Assembly (NCBI RefSeq): GCF_900454865.1
Contig: NZ_UGTV01000015.1
Coordinates: 1,924,001 to 1,988,000 of the forward strand
Direction: 5' to 3'
DNA from: Pasteurella canis
GTDB taxonomy: Bacteria; Pseudomonadota; Gammaproteobacteria; Enterobacterales; Pasteurellaceae
DNA: 64,000 nt
Part shown: piece by piece, positions 9,551 through 19,924 of the stretch
Layout of the letters: each line of letters opens with the position of its first letter
How positions within the stretch are numbered: position 1 is the stretch's first letter
Notes under the pieces: generated by a model
The model's input: the letters and a program-made list of their open reading frames with translations, nothing else
Database searches by the model: none
Told to the model about the DNA's origin: nothing
Program-made: the position numbers and the translations under genes

Positions 9551-9590
9551 AGTGCGGTCAATTTCAAACAAGTTTGTAAACTGACCACAC
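9551..9590 (-). terminator. Uptake-sequence hairpin downstream of asd
   Basis: AGTGCGGTCA (9551-9560) pairs with TGACCACAC (9582-9590) with one mismatch, forming a stem-loop just beyond the asd stop codon on the minus strand. One arm is a Pasteurellaceae DNA uptake sequence. Likely a transcription end for asd. Confidence 0.55.
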
Positions 9591-9616
9591 GTTGTTGAGT
9601 CGCTAAAGTTGAACAA

Positions 9617-10726
9617 TTAAGCGACTAATTGTTTTAAAATACGGCGAAGTGGTTCTGCTGCTCCCCATAATAATTGATCTCCTACAGTGAAGGCAGCTAA
9701 ATACTCAGGACCCATTTTAAGTTTACGTAAACGACCGACTGGCACAGAAAGCGTACCTGTGACTTTTGTTGGTGTCAGCTCACGTAAAGTCGTTTCTTTA
9801 TCATTCGGGATGACTTTCACCCATTCATTGTGGCTTGCTAAAATTTGCTCAATTTCGTCAAGTGGCAAGTCTTTTTTCATTTTGATAGTAAAAGCTTGGC
9901 TATGACAGCGTAATGCCCCAATACGCACACATAAACCATCTACAGGAATAGGATTGTGATCTAAGCCAAGAATTTTGTTGGTTTCGGCATAGCCTTTCCA
10001 TTCCTCTTTAGTCTGTCCATCTTCCCATAATTTATCGATCCAAGGAATTAAGCTGCCTGCTAATGGTGCACCGAAATTATCAATAGGTAAATCACCACGC
10101 ATTTTTGCGGTTACTTGACGTTCGATATCTAGAATGGAAGAGGCTGGATTATCGAGATCGGCTTTAACACTGTCTTCTAGTTGTCCCATTTGGACGAGCA
10201 ATTCGCGCATATTTTTAGCGCCTGCGCCACTAGCCGCTTGGTAGGTCGCAACGGAAACCCATTCCACTAAATCTCGTTCAAATAAGCCACCTAATGCCAT
10301 CAACATTAAACTTACTGTACAGTTACCGCCAACGTACGTTTTAATCCCGTTTTTTAAACCTTCGCTAATCACGTTTTGGTTTACTGGGTCAAGGACGATA
10401 ATCGCCTCTTTTTCCATACGTAATGCAGAGGCTGCATCAATCCAATAACCGTTCCAGCCAGTAGCACGTAGTTTTGGATAAACTTCGTTAGTATAGTCAC
10501 CGCCTTGGCAAGTAACGATAATATCCAATTTTTGTAGTTCATTGATATCAAATGCGTTTTTTAACTCACCCGCCTCTTTACCTGCAAAAACAGGGGCTTT
10601 TTGACCTGCTTGAGAGGTCGTAAAAAAGATAGGATTGATATTCGCGAAATCATTTTCTTGTTGCATACGATCCATTAATACGGATCCCACCATCCCACGC
10701 CAACCGATAAAACCAACGTTTTGCAT
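9617..10726 (-). CDS. asd: Aspartate-semialdehyde dehydrogenase
   Basis: NADPH-dependent reduction of aspartyl phosphate to aspartate semialdehyde, the branch leading to lysine/diaminopimelate, threonine and methionine. 369 residues, close to the 367 of E. coli. The nucleotide-binding start is [13 protein letters not shown], the catalytic Cys is Cys136 in GGNCTVSL, and the active-site His is in RCHSQAF. ATG at 10726 follows AAGGA. It stands alone in its transcription unit. Identity is secure. Confidence 0.97.
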   Translation of the reverse strand: MQNVGFIGWRGMVGSVLMDRMQQENDFANINPIFFTTSQAGQKAPVFAGKEAGELKNAFDINELQKLDIIVTCQGGDYTNEVYPKLRATGWNGYWIDAASALRMEKEAIIVLDPVNQNVISEGLKNGIKTYVGGNCTVSLMLMALGGLFERDLVEWVSVATYQAASGAGAKNMRELLVQMGQLEDSVKADLDNPASSILDIERQVTAKMRGDLPIDNFGAPLAGSLIPWIDKLWEDGQTKEEWKGYAETNKILGLDHNPIPVDGLCVRIGALRCHSQAFTIKMKKDLPLDEIEQILASHNEWVKVIPNDKETTLRELTPTKVTGTLSVPVGRLRKLKMGPEYLAAFTVGDQLLWGAAEPLRRILKQLVA

Positions 10727-11067
10727 AAAATTTTCCTTATATTAAAAGTGAATGATATTGTGTTTGAATAAAGTTAATTAATTACAAGATAGCTTAGATA
10801 AAAGCAAGTATTTTTGTTTAAAAAGCAACAAAAGTTAATGTGTTTTGCCTTTTTAATCATAGATTATCTAACTTTTTGCTTTATATTAAAATTGATGCCG
10901 CTGCAATATATAAATGTGCGGTCGGTTTTGTGTAAATTTAGTGAGGTTCAGGCTTCATTCTGTTAGATGAATATGAACTGGATAAGACAAGGATAGCGAT
11001 CAAAATGAATAAATAAGGGCAACCAATCAAGGTTGCCCAATATAGTGTAGTGTTAATATCGAACTGA
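10727..11067. other. Intergenic region between tktA and asd (341 bases)
   Basis: No gene is supported. The tktA side holds the terminator at 11017-11038; near 10915 there is a truncated uptake sequence (GTGCGGTC). The remainder, upstream of asd, is very AT-rich and should hold the asd promoter. I looked for a lysine riboswitch, as found before some lysine-pathway genes, and saw no such conserved structure. Confidence 0.7.
11017..11038 (-). terminator. tktA terminator
   Basis: GGGCAACC (11017-11024) and GGTTGCCC (11031-11038) form an 8-base-pair hairpin with a 6-base loop, followed on the minus strand by TTATTTATT. It lies 30 bases past the tktA stop. Confidence 0.8.
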
Positions 11068-13074
11068 TTACAAAATCTCTTTTGCTTTAGCGACAACATT
11101 TTCAACAGTAAAACCAAAGAGCTTAAACAATTGGTCAGCAGGAGCAGATTCACCAAAGCTATTCATCCCCACAACACGACCTTCAAAGCCTACATATTTA
11201 TACCAGAAGTCCGAAATCCCCGCTTCAATAGCTACACGTTTCGTCACATTACTTGGTAATACGCTCTCACGATACGCCGCATCTTGTTTATCAAACACAT
11301 TAGTACTTGGCATCGAGACCACACGGACTTTCACCCCTTCCGCATCTAATACCTCAGCCGCCTTCATCGCAAGCTCTACTTCCGAACCTGTCGCAATAAG
11401 AATTAAATCAGGACAGCTTTGTTTTTCACAGCAGTGACGTAACACATAACCACCACGGGCAACATTGGCTAATTGCTCTGCATTACGCGTCATTTGAGCA
11501 AGATTTTGACGAGTAAAGATAAGTGCACTCGGCCCCTCTTTACGTTCAACCGCCGCTTTCCATGCCACCGCAGATTCCACTTGGTCACAAGGACGCCATG
11601 TCTCAAGATTTGGAATTAAACGTAATGTAGTGGTTTGTTCAACTGGTTGATGGGTTGGTCCATCTTCACCTAAACCAATTGAATCATGCGTATACACAAA
11701 TAATGAACGTTGTTTCATTAATGCCGCCATACGCACCGCATTGTGTGCATACTCCATAAACATTAAGAAAGTCGCGCCATAAGGAATAAAACCACCATGT
11801 AAAGCAATGCCGTTCATAATGGCCGACATACCAAATTCACGTACACCATAGTTAATATAGTTACCATCTGCATTTTCAACTGCACGAATTGGTTTTGAGC
11901 CAGACCATAAGGTTAAGTTAGAGCTGGCTAAGTCCGCTGAGCCACCTAAAAACTCAGGTAATAATTTTGCATAAGCTTCAATGGCATTTTGTGAGGCTTT
12001 ACGGCTAGCAATATTGGCTGGATTAGCTTGGAGTTGTTCAATAAATGCTTGTGATTCTGCGGCCCAATTTGCAGGCAATTCAGCATTAACACGACGTGTA
12101 AACTCAGCCGCTAATTCAGGATAAGCTTTTTCATAAGCCGCAAATTTTTCTTCCCAAGCTTTCTGTGCAACATTCCCTTTGTCTTTAGCATCCCACTGCG
12201 CATAAATATCAGCTGGGATATCAAACGGTGCATGTGACCAATTTAATGCCTGACGAGTTAAAGCAATTTCTTCATCACCTAATGGTGCACCATGACTGTC
12301 ATGTGAGTTTGCTTTATTTGGTGAGCCAAAACCAATAATCGTTTTACAAATAATTAAAGTCGGTTTGTCTTTTTCTGCTTGTGCTTGTTTTACTGCATCA
12401 ATGATTTGTGCTGAATTATGCCCATCAATTGCAGGAATCACATGCCAACCATAAGCTTCAAAACGTTTTTGTGTATCATCTGTGAACCAGCCATCAACAT
12501 GACCATCAATGGAGATATTATTATCATCATAAAAGGCAATTAATTTACCTAAGCCCAATGTACCCGCTAGAGAGCACGCCTCATGGGAAATCCCTTCCAT
12601 TAAGCAACCATCACCCAAGAAGACATAAGTATAATGGTCAACAATCTCATGACCTGGACGGTTAAATTGGTGAGCAAGGGTTTTTTCAGCCAGAGCAAAA
12701 CCTACGGCATTAGTGATACCTTGCCCTAACGGTCCTGTCGTAGTTTCAACGCCAGGGGCATAGCCGTATTCTGGGTGACCTGGTGTTTTAGAATGTAATT
12801 GACGGAATTGTTTTAGGTCATCGATAGACAAGTCATAGCCTGTTAAATGCAAAAGACTATAAATCAACATAGAGCCATGCCCATTGGACAGAATGAATCG
12901 GTCACGGTCAACCCAGCTTGGGTTAGTTGGATTATGTTTTAAAAAATCACGCCATAATACTTCTGCAATATCTGCCATCCCCATCGGGGCACCTGGGTGA
13001 CCTGATTTTGCTTTTTGGACCGCATCCATGCTCAGAAAACGGATTGCATTTGCCAGTTCTTTACGTGTTGCCAT
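11068..13074 (-). CDS. tktA: Transketolase
   Basis: ThDP-dependent transfer of two-carbon units between pentose and triose/hexose phosphates. 668 residues, near the E. coli length of 663. Conserved blocks include [24 protein letters not shown], the ThDP motif GDGCLMEG, and [15 protein letters not shown] in the Pyr domain. ATG at 13074 follows AGGAG. It is a single-gene unit. It is the natural outlet for the D-xylulose-5-phosphate made by the gulonate operon that begins about 1 kb away, though it is not in that operon. Confidence 0.97.
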   Translation of the reverse strand: MATRKELANAIRFLSMDAVQKAKSGHPGAPMGMADIAEVLWRDFLKHNPTNPSWVDRDRFILSNGHGSMLIYSLLHLTGYDLSIDDLKQFRQLHSKTPGHPEYGYAPGVETTTGPLGQGITNAVGFALAEKTLAHQFNRPGHEIVDHYTYVFLGDGCLMEGISHEACSLAGTLGLGKLIAFYDDNNISIDGHVDGWFTDDTQKRFEAYGWHVIPAIDGHNSAQIIDAVKQAQAEKDKPTLIICKTIIGFGSPNKANSHDSHGAPLGDEEIALTRQALNWSHAPFDIPADIYAQWDAKDKGNVAQKAWEEKFAAYEKAYPELAAEFTRRVNAELPANWAAESQAFIEQLQANPANIASRKASQNAIEAYAKLLPEFLGGSADLASSNLTLWSGSKPIRAVENADGNYINYGVREFGMSAIMNGIALHGGFIPYGATFLMFMEYAHNAVRMAALMKQRSLFVYTHDSIGLGEDGPTHQPVEQTTTLRLIPNLETWRPCDQVESAVAWKAAVERKEGPSALIFTRQNLAQMTRNAEQLANVARGGYVLRHCCEKQSCPDLILIATGSEVELAMKAAEVLDAEGVKVRVVSMPSTNVFDKQDAAYRESVLPSNVTKRVAIEAGISDFWYKYVGFEGRVVGMNSFGESAPADQLFKLFGFTVENVVAKAKEIL

Positions 13075-13247
13075 AATGATTTACTCCTAAGTGAATTAAG
13101 ACTTAAATTTGGACCGTATTTTACTCTATTTTGCCTATAAAGGATAATGAATTTGTTTTGTGTATGCGAGGAGGGAATGGGCGTTCCTTTTTGAATTGAA
13201 AGGCTCTATACTGTGATGAGTAAATAATGTTCAACACAGGAAAAAAG

Positions 13248-14063
13248 ATGAAATACCAAGTCATTGCTTTTGATCTTGATGGCACGTTACTCAATAGCCA
13301 AGGACAAATTTTAACATCGAGTAAAATCGCAATTCAACGTTGTATTGATAAAGGTTTAAAGGTCATTTTAGTCACAGGACGACATCATACTGCTGCCTAT
13401 CCTTATTATCATGAGTTAAATTTAACCACCCCTATGATTTGTTGTAACGGTACCTATGTTTATCAACCGCAAACTGATGCAGTACTTACAGCAAATCCAC
13501 TCTCTTTAGAGCAAGCACGACAAGTCATTCAACTAGCGGATAAACATCATCTGCATTTATTAATGTATTCACGTGATGCGATGAATTACTCCGTAATGAA
13601 TGCACATATGCGTAAGTTTTCTGAATGGGTGCAAAGTTGTCCTCCTCATGTACGCCCAAAACTACGTCAAGTTTCTGACTTTAATAGCTTATTAAATGAA
13701 CAGGAAACAATTTGGAAATTTGTCATTAGTCATCCTGATCGTGCATTAATGCAAATGGCTGTTGATCATTTATCGCCAGCAGGATTTAGCTGTGAATGGT
13801 CGTGGATTGATCGTGTTGATATCGCAAATGGTGGCAATACGAAAGGTGCAAGATTACTGGAGCTGTTGCGCTCATGGCAAATTGATCCTCAATTTGTTGT
13901 TGCTTTTGGAGATAATCATAACGATATTTCTATGCTTAACTCAGTTGGGTTAGGTGTTGCAATGGGGAATGCAGAGACTGAAGTTAAACAGCAAGCACAC
14001 TTAGTCACTTTAAGTCATGATGAGGCAGGTATTGCGTCTGTATTAGCCTCTATTCTTGACTGA
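13248..14063 (+). CDS. ybhA: HAD-superfamily (Cof-type) phosphatase, YbhA-like
   Basis: 271 residues from the ATG at 13248, which follows AGGA; an ATG at 13227 is in frame but has no ribosome site and would put seven extra residues before the usual start. HAD motif I is FDLDGTLLN, the Mg site is FGDNHNDISML, and the blocks TPMICCNGTY, LMYSRDAM, VDIANGGN and GVAMGNAE match E. coli YbhA, a pyridoxal-phosphate/sugar-phosphate phosphatase. It is divergent from tktA and convergent with ulaF. Substrate in this organism is not known. Confidence 0.87.
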   Translation: MKYQVIAFDLDGTLLNSQGQILTSSKIAIQRCIDKGLKVILVTGRHHTAAYPYYHELNLTTPMICCNGTYVYQPQTDAVLTANPLSLEQARQVIQLADKHHLHLLMYSRDAMNYSVMNAHMRKFSEWVQSCPPHVRPKLRQVSDFNSLLNEQETIWKFVISHPDRALMQMAVDHLSPAGFSCEWSWIDRVDIANGGNTKGARLLELLRSWQIDPQFVVAFGDNHNDISMLNSVGLGVAMGNAETEVKQQAHLVTLSHDEAGIASVLASILD

Positions 14064-14075
14064 TATATCAGATTT

Positions 14076-14102
14076 AGTGCTAAAGCAATTTGCTTTAGCA
14101 CT
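14076..14102. terminator. Bidirectional terminator between ybhA and ulaF
   Basis: AGTGCTAAAGC (14076-14086) pairs with GCTTTAGCACT (14092-14102), giving a perfect 11-base-pair stem located between the two convergent stop codons. Confidence 0.75.
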
Positions 14103-14112
14103 TGTATGCTAT

Positions 14113-14808
14113 TTATTGTCCGTAATAAGCATTCTTACCATGTTTACGTAAATAATGCTTGTCAAGCAACTCTTGTTGCATTGAAGATAAATTAGGACGA
14201 AGTTGGCGGCTAAATAAGTTCATATAGCCAATCTCCTCTAAAACAACGGCATTGTGTACGGCATTGTCTGGGTCATTTCCCCATGCAAAAGGACCATGTG
14301 AATGGACTAATACGGCTGGTACGTCTTTAGGATTAATGCCACGTACACGGAATGTTTCGACGATTACTTTACCTGTTTCAAGTTCATAGTCACCTTGAAT
14401 TTCCTCAGCTGTCATTTTGCGTGTACAAGGGATAGAACCATAGAAATAATCTGCGTGGGTTGTACCCGCTGCAATTAAATCTTCGCCAGCTTGTGCCCAA
14501 ATCGTAGCATGGCGTGAGTGGGTATGAACGATACCGCCAAGTGTTGGAAATTCACGGTAAAGTTCTAAATGAGTTGCTGTATCAGAGGACGGTTTTTTAG
14601 TTCCCTCTACTACCTGACCTGTGAATAAATCGACCACGACCATATCTTCAGGTGTCATTACCTCATATTCCACACCAGACGGTTTAATCACGACTAGATT
14701 TTTTTCACGATCGATACCACTGACATTCCCCCAAGTAAATGTCACTAAATGGTGTTTTGGGAGCGCTAAATTTGCTTCAAATACTTTTTGCTTTAATTGT
14801 TCTAACAT
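14113..14808 (-). CDS. ulaF: L-ribulose-5-phosphate 4-epimerase
   Basis: Converts L-ribulose-5-P to D-xylulose-5-P, the final step of the gulonate/ascorbate route. 231 residues, class II aldolase/AraD fold. Zinc ligands are in [12 protein letters not shown] and [12 protein letters not shown]; the substrate loop [13 protein letters not shown] is conserved. AraD, UlaF and SgbE are near-identical in length; I choose UlaF (equally SgbE) because ulaE and ulaD are adjacent and there are no arabinose genes. Its start overlaps the end of ulaE by seven bases, indicating translational coupling. Last gene of the operon. Confidence 0.94.
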   Translation of the reverse strand: MLEQLKQKVFEANLALPKHHLVTFTWGNVSGIDREKNLVVIKPSGVEYEVMTPEDMVVVDLFTGQVVEGTKKPSSDTATHLELYREFPTLGGIVHTHSRHATIWAQAGEDLIAAGTTHADYFYGSIPCTRKMTAEEIQGDYELETGKVIVETFRVRGINPKDVPAVLVHSHGPFAWGNDPDNAVHNAVVLEEIGYMNLFSRQLRPNLSSMQQELLDKHYLRKHGKNAYYGQ

Positions 14809-15662
14809 GGAAAACCACCTTCTTTCATTTTTTGTTCAATCCAACGGCGCGCATTAATAATTTCAGTAATTGGTTCTTCCGCTTTCTCTGTCCACATTTC
14901 GATCAGAAATGCACCGCGATAATTTAATTCTGCCAGAGTACGGAAACATTGTACAAAATCTACACAACCCTCACCAAATGGCACATCTCGGAATTGCCCT
15001 TTACAAGTGGCTGTTACTTTATACGTATCTTTTAAGTGGATCGCCGAGATTTTGTCGATACCTAATTTGAGTTCTTCGCTCACATTGTCATTCCAAGCAG
15101 AAAGATTACCTAAATCTGGATAAACCGTGAACCATGGTGAACGAATCATATCGTCCCATTTTTTCCAACGACTAATTGAGCTGATAAATTGTGTATCCAT
15201 AATTTCAACAGCAATAGTAACTTGATGGCTCGCAGCAAGAGCAACCGCCCATTCTAATCCCTGTTGGAAACGTTGGATTGTGCCTTCATCTTGTTTTTCA
15301 TAGTACACATCATAACCAGCCAATTGAATAGTCCGAATGCCAAGATCAACAGCAAGTTGAATGGCTTTTTCCATAATTTCATAGGCTTTTTTTCGAGTGA
15401 CTTCATCTCGGCTGCCAAATGGAAAACGACGATGACCTGATAAGCACATGGATGGAATTGTAATCCCTGTTGAAATAATCGCAGTGACTAATTCAATGCG
15501 TTCGGCTTTACTCCAATCTAAACGTGCTAAGCGTTCATCTGTTTCATCAATTGAGATTTCGACAAAATCGAAACCACATGCTTTTGCAATAGATAAGCGA
15601 TCTTGCCAGCTGAGGTGCTTAGGCAATGCTTTCTCATAAATACCGATTTTATGTGTTCTCAC
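14802..15662 (-). CDS. ulaE: L-xylulose-5-phosphate 3-epimerase
   Basis: Converts L-xylulose-5-P to L-ribulose-5-P. I place the start at GTG 15662 ([19 protein letters not shown]), seven bases after GGGAG; this gives 286 residues, as in UlaE/SgbU (284-286). Reading further upstream adds 54 residues of sequence that runs into ulaD and is not family-like. The TIM-barrel metal ligands are likely in VEISIDE, VEIMD and IHLKDT. 28 bases after ulaD, overlapping ulaF. Confidence 0.94.
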   Translation of the reverse strand: MRTHKIGIYEKALPKHLSWQDRLSIAKACGFDFVEISIDETDERLARLDWSKAERIELVTAIISTGITIPSMCLSGHRRFPFGSRDEVTRKKAYEIMEKAIQLAVDLGIRTIQLAGYDVYYEKQDEGTIQRFQQGLEWAVALAASHQVTIAVEIMDTQFISSISRWKKWDDMIRSPWFTVYPDLGNLSAWNDNVSEELKLGIDKISAIHLKDTYKVTATCKGQFRDVPFGEGCVDFVQCFRTLAELNYRGAFLIEMWTEKAEEPITEIINARRWIEQKMKEGGFPC

Positions 15663-15690
15663 AATATACTCCCTGTTTATCTGCGTAATA

Positions 15691-16338
15691 TTAGGACCAA
15701 TATTTATCGATTTCTGACCGCACTTGTTCTGCAGTAAGTTTGCCTTTTTCACCTGTAAAAGCACGTCCTGCAATAAACGCCTTCGCATTAATATCTTTAA
15801 ATAAATGGATATCTTCAGGCACAATACCGCCCGTGATTGACAGAGCTAAGCCCATTCCTGATAACTTTTTCATCGTTACTAAGTCATCTTCTGTCCAACC
15901 TTTACCTGCGGCTTCAGCATCGCGTGCACGGTGATAAATGGCTTGAGTAATGCCTAAATTGACCCAAGTTTGTGCATCGTCAAATGTCCAATTGCCATAG
16001 ATTTCAATTTGAATTTCTTTTTGGAAACGATCTGCTATTTTTTTACAGCTCTCAATTGTTGCAATATGAGCAGCAGCAGAAACTGTGAGCCAGTCGGCAC
16101 CTGCATTGAATGCCATTTCAGCTAGAATAGCGCCAGCATCTGTTGTTTTCATGTCACAAACTAAAATATGTTCTGGGTGGAGCGCACGTAACGTACGTAC
16201 TGCTCGCATACCTTCTGCAAAAGCAAGGATCGTGCCAACTTCAATAATATCAACTGAATCAGCCGCTTGCTTGGCAGTGACAAGTGCGCTGTCTAAATCT
16301 GTTGCATCGAGTGCGAGTTGAATAAGTGGTTTTGTCAT
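15691..16338 (-). CDS. ulaD: 3-keto-L-gulonate-6-phosphate decarboxylase
   Basis: Decarboxylates 3-keto-L-gulonate-6-P to L-xylulose-5-P with Mg2+. 215 residues; orotidine-phosphate-decarboxylase superfamily barrel. Visible family motifs are QLALDATDL near the N-terminus, VDIIEVGT, the DxKxxD core CDMKTTDAG and GGIVPEDI near the phosphate site. Member of the ulaD-ulaE-ulaF trio; 21 bases after lyxK. An uptake sequence lies just past its stop. Confidence 0.95.
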   Translation of the reverse strand: MTKPLIQLALDATDLDSALVTAKQAADSVDIIEVGTILAFAEGMRAVRTLRALHPEHILVCDMKTTDAGAILAEMAFNAGADWLTVSAAAHIATIESCKKIADRFQKEIQIEIYGNWTFDDAQTWVNLGITQAIYHRARDAEAAGKGWTEDDLVTMKKLSGMGLALSITGGIVPEDIHLFKDINAKAFIAGRAFTGEKGKLTAEQVRSEIDKYWS

Positions 16339-16359
16339 TTTTTCCTCATAAAATAATCA

Positions 16360-17814
16360 TTAAATCATTGCTTTTAACGCTTCAGTTAGTTGTTGATAAC
16401 GTTGATATTTCTGTTGATAAGCTGTGAAATAAATAGGATTAGGTTCAACACTGAACATTGTTTGTGCTTGGAAAACATCAGTGGTTGACTCGCCTGTGCC
16501 TTGCATTGCCATTAATGCAGCACCAAGACAGCCTGTTTCTTCAATTTGAGGTACGTCGAGTTTCATTCCTGTGAAGTCAGCAAGCATTTGTAGCCAGATT
16601 TTAGATTTTGTTGGACCACCTGTGACACGTAATAATGTCGCTGCTGGAAAGCGTTTTAACATACGATTGAGATGATGCATTAAACTAAACAACACGCCCT
16701 CATAAATTGCTTGCAATAAATGAGCTTGTGTATGATGCGCTTGCAGACCATAGAAACCTGCTTGCATCCCTAATCCAGCGTTTGAACCATACAAAAATGG
16801 GACAAATAAAACTGAGCTAGCAGCAGGCTCGAGCTCGCTAACAAGTTGATTAATTTGTTGATAATCAAGGTGCCACTGTTTCACAAACCATTCTAAATTC
16901 CCTGCCGAAGTTGGGCTGGCTTCATGAATAATCAATTTTTCGGATTGTGCATAGCGCCCATACACAAAAGGCAGGGTTTGGCTATCGTCGATATGATCGG
17001 TGATTCCGCTGACTACAGACCAAGTGCCCAATACAGCATTCAGTTTGGTTTCATCATCTAGATCCGCACAAAGGGCAGTTGACACAACATCAAATAAGCC
17101 ACCAACCACAGCGGTACCAACACATAATCCTGTTAAGGCGGCAGCTTCTGGTGTGATATAGCCCGCAATTTGATTAGCTGCAATGATAGGTGGTAATTTA
17201 TCGATGATGCCCGATAAGCCTAATAAGTCAGCCAGTATAGGGTCATATTGCCCTGTGACCATGTTGTATAAATTAGATTCGGAAATATTTGTTTCTTCAC
17301 AAAAGAGTTTTCCTGTTAAGCAGTAGCGTAAATAGTCATGTGACATTAACACTGAGCCAATTTGTTGATAACGTTCTGGTTGATTATCTTTGACCCAGCG
17401 TAAAATCGAAACAGGGTGACCTGTCCATAAAGTTTGTCGCGTGATTGGATAAAGTTTTTCTGGGATACCCTCTTTTTGCCATTGTTTAACGATGTCTAGT
17501 GCACGTTGATCGGAAGATAAAATCGCATGACCAAGCGGTTTGTTTTGCTGATCAAGTAAAAATGCACCTTTACCTTGTGCAGAAATACCTACTCCTTTGA
17601 TATGGCTAGGTGAAATCTGACTATGCTCGATGGTTTGGCGAATCACGTTTGCGCAAACTTGCCATAATTCATGCATATCACGTTCGGCATAACCTGCCTG
17701 TTCGCTAATCACATTGACATTTTCACGCACACAACTCAACATTTCCCCAGCCGTATTAAAGAGTGCTGCTTTGATAAAGGTCCCACCACAGTCTATGCCT
17801 AAGTAATAATTCAT
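16360..17814 (-). CDS. lyxK: L-xylulose / 3-keto-L-gulonate kinase (FGGY family)
   Basis: 484-residue FGGY carbohydrate kinase, close in size to E. coli LyxK (498). ATP/phosphate site is LGIDCGGTFIKAALF; the C-terminal FGGY signature region includes GGPTKSKIWLQMLADFTG. In this setting it should phosphorylate 3-keto-L-gulonate at C6 to feed UlaD, since the TRAP and ABC systems deliver unphosphorylated sugar. It lies nine bases after the lactonase gene. The nearest paralogue in the window is lsrK. Substrate assigned from context. Confidence 0.9.
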   Translation of the reverse strand: MNYYLGIDCGGTFIKAALFNTAGEMLSCVRENVNVISEQAGYAERDMHELWQVCANVIRQTIEHSQISPSHIKGVGISAQGKGAFLLDQQNKPLGHAILSSDQRALDIVKQWQKEGIPEKLYPITRQTLWTGHPVSILRWVKDNQPERYQQIGSVLMSHDYLRYCLTGKLFCEETNISESNLYNMVTGQYDPILADLLGLSGIIDKLPPIIAANQIAGYITPEAAALTGLCVGTAVVGGLFDVVSTALCADLDDETKLNAVLGTWSVVSGITDHIDDSQTLPFVYGRYAQSEKLIIHEASPTSAGNLEWFVKQWHLDYQQINQLVSELEPAASSVLFVPFLYGSNAGLGMQAGFYGLQAHHTQAHLLQAIYEGVLFSLMHHLNRMLKRFPAATLLRVTGGPTKSKIWLQMLADFTGMKLDVPQIEETGCLGAALMAMQGTGESTTDVFQAQTMFSVEPNPIYFTAYQQKYQRYQQLTEALKAMI

Positions 17815-17823
17815 AGTCTATCC

Positions 17824-18711
17824 TCAGTTAAAAGTTAAACGATACAGACTATTGGTTGCTGTAATAAACAAGGTTTTTTGATCTGCACCAAAGGTGCAGT
17901 TAGAAGTGGTTTTATCCAGTAAAACTCGTCCTAAAAGCGTTCCATCAAGTAATAAAATCAGTAATCCTGTTTCACAGCTACAATAAATCACATTATTTTG
18001 ATCAATACAGAAGCCATCAGGAATACCTGGCGAAATAGCGGCGATGGAGGTTCGGTTATGTAACTGGTTATCGACAACATCAAATACTACAAGATGGTGT
18101 AAGCCCTTTTTTGCAAACTCGACTGCCGACATATCTGCTACTACTAGTTTGGTTTCATTTGCACAGAAAGCTAAGCCATTTGGTCGCATGACATTGAAGG
18201 TCGCGATATGAATGTCGTCAGTTTTGGGATCATAACAATACACATAACAGCCAATAATTTCGCTAGGCGATTTTTTGCCCTCTGCATCACTTAAAATACC
18301 ATAAGGTGGATCTGTGAACCAGATCGTTCCATCAGATTTCACAACCACATCGTTAGGTGAATTGAGTCGTTTACCTTCTAGTTTATCGACTAATATACGA
18401 ATATTACCCACATGATCCGTTAAGCTAATAGCTCGACGACCGTGTTCACAGGTAATCAGATTGCCTACAGCATCTACTGCGTTACCATTGGCAAATTGTG
18501 ATGGTTGGCGAAATATTTGGGTCCCTTGTTTTGCTGTCCAACGATACATTGTATTGCCTTTGACATCACTAAATATGACAGCTTGTTGTTTTTCTAACCA
18601 GACAGGACCTTCTGCCCAAATTGCCTTATCAAACAATTCTTCTAATTTAGCGTCAGCACCAACTAATTGGTAAAAACGTGGGTCATACACTTCAATTTTG
18701 GCTGATAACAT
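17824..18711 (-). CDS. SMP-30/gluconolactonase-family lactonase
   Basis: 295 residues, six-bladed propeller of the SMP-30/regucalcin family, which hydrolyses aldonolactones. Likely metal ligands: Glu in AEGPVWLE, Asn in LNSPNDVVV, Asp in IPDGFCID; the PNGLAF and WFTDPPYG blade motifs are also present. There is no signal peptide, so it acts in the cytoplasm. In the operon it is between the ABC sugar transporter and lyxK. I infer that it opens a lactone imported by that transporter, plausibly a dehydroascorbate or gulonolactone type, before the DlgD/LyxK steps. A known Haemophilus-type version of this operon, as I recall it, lacks this gene. Confidence 0.87.
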   Translation of the reverse strand: MLSAKIEVYDPRFYQLVGADAKLEELFDKAIWAEGPVWLEKQQAVIFSDVKGNTMYRWTAKQGTQIFRQPSQFANGNAVDAVGNLITCEHGRRAISLTDHVGNIRILVDKLEGKRLNSPNDVVVKSDGTIWFTDPPYGILSDAEGKKSPSEIIGCYVYCYDPKTDDIHIATFNVMRPNGLAFCANETKLVVADMSAVEFAKKGLHHLVVFDVVDNQLHNRTSIAAISPGIPDGFCIDQNNVIYCSCETGLLILLLDGTLLGRVLLDKTTSNCTFGADQKTLFITATNSLYRLTFN

Positions 18712-18733
18712 ATGCTCTCCTCATTAGGAAAGT

Positions 18734-18765
18734 GCGGTCGTTTTTTTACAGATTCTCACGACCGC
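18734..18765 (-). terminator. Uptake-sequence hairpin between sugar-binding protein and lactonase genes
   Basis: GCGGTCGT (18734-18741) pairs with ACGACCGC (18758-18765). The left arm belongs to a full uptake sequence (18731-18738 region). It is inside the operon, so it is either a partial terminator or an mRNA-stability element rather than a full stop. Confidence 0.6.
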
Positions 18766-18774
18766 CATGATTGA

Positions 18775-19884
18775 TTACTTCACATCCCAAATCGCTTTAT
18801 AGGCTTCTTTGTAACCATTTTGTGGGTCGTAAAGGTTCTTATCCCCTCCATCAAATGCCACATTGTCCTTGATTACTAAGTGAGCTGGTGTGATATAGCC
18901 CGAAGGTTTTTCTTTAGCAAAGGCACGATTGAGCTCATCAACTAATTGCCAACCATGTAAATTCAACGGCTCTGGTACAGTGGCAAATTGATGGTTGTTA
19001 GTGCGAATACGTTGATAGGCAGTAACTGAGCCATCACCAGCGGAAATGTTGTATGGCATTTCCCCTTTGTTTGCAGAACGTAGGGATGGCGCCATAAAGT
19101 CAAAATAGAGATCGTTAATAGCAAGTGTATATTGCAAGTTATCACCATATTTTTGTAACAAGCTAAAAGTTAAGCTCGGCATACGACTTGAGGTATCTGC
19201 AAGTGGAGTATCAATAAACTCTAACACCTGACATTCTTTACATTGCTCAATAACTTCTTTCATCACATTCGCTTTACGTAACGCAATTTCGTATAGTGAG
19301 TCGGTGAGAATGACTACTTTTGCTTTTCCGTCTGAGTTTGCAACGGCAAGTTGGGCAGAAAGTTTAGCAATTTGGTCAGAATCAGAAGTAACATTATAAA
19401 AAATATTATATTTATCGATTGGACCAGGCTCTGGTGTGGCGTGCCATGCTACCAGTGTAATGCCATTTTTATTTGCTTTGCTGAGTGGGATTTTTGCCAC
19501 ATTTGGATTCCAACCACCAATGACAATGGCATCAGGTTTACGGGCAATTGCTTGGTTTAAAGCAGAAAGTTGATTATTCACTGATCCTGCACCATCAAGT
19601 ACATCCAGTTTCCAACCTGCTACGTTAGTTGCTTCTTTCATACCATCAATGACACCTAATACACCACCATTTTTCATATCAGAAGCAATGAAAATAATGT
19701 TTTTTCCTTGTTGTAATTTTGGACCTGTTGTTGGTCCATCCCAAGTCGTTTGTTGAGCAGTTGCCGCAGCAACTTGTTGTTTAGCTTCAGCAACAAATGG
19801 GTCATTTGCAATAGCATTGCTGGCAAAAGAGAGAGCGACTACAGCTGCTGCTACGCTTAAACTACGATGAAAAGACTGTTTCAT
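18775..19884 (-). CDS. Periplasmic sugar-binding protein of an ABC transporter (CUT2 type)
   Basis: 369 residues with a clear signal peptide (MKQSFHRSLSVAAAVVALSF, cleavage near SNAIA-ND). The mature part is a type I periplasmic binding fold (RbsB-like, Peripla_BP_4): GVLGVIDGMKEA, NQLSALNQAIARKPDAIVIGG, and a hinge with LAINDLYFDFMAPSL. It delivers substrate to the permease and ATPase encoded just upstream. Substrate is unknown; given the neighbours I expect a sugar, sugar acid or its lactone related to gulonate. Confidence 0.88.
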   Translation of the reverse strand: MKQSFHRSLSVAAAVVALSFASNAIANDPFVAEAKQQVAAATAQQTTWDGPTTGPKLQQGKNIIFIASDMKNGGVLGVIDGMKEATNVAGWKLDVLDGAGSVNNQLSALNQAIARKPDAIVIGGWNPNVAKIPLSKANKNGITLVAWHATPEPGPIDKYNIFYNVTSDSDQIAKLSAQLAVANSDGKAKVVILTDSLYEIALRKANVMKEVIEQCKECQVLEFIDTPLADTSSRMPSLTFSLLQKYGDNLQYTLAINDLYFDFMAPSLRSANKGEMPYNISAGDGSVTAYQRIRTNNHQFATVPEPLNLHGWQLVDELNRAFAKEKPSGYITPAHLVIKDNVAFDGGDKNLYDPQNGYKEAYKAIWDVK

Positions 19885-19924
19885 AAGGTTTCTCCTTACA
19901 ATGGATAATTAACACAACAACGAA

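Noticed and set aside
10727..10937. Lysine riboswitch before asd
   Set aside because: None of the conserved lysine-riboswitch blocks are visible; sequence is plain AT-rich DNA.
10938..11156. 72-codon minus-strand frame across the tktA end and terminator
   Set aside because: Runs out of frame through the tktA C-terminus and then through its terminator hairpin; Leu/Ser-rich and no family resemblance.
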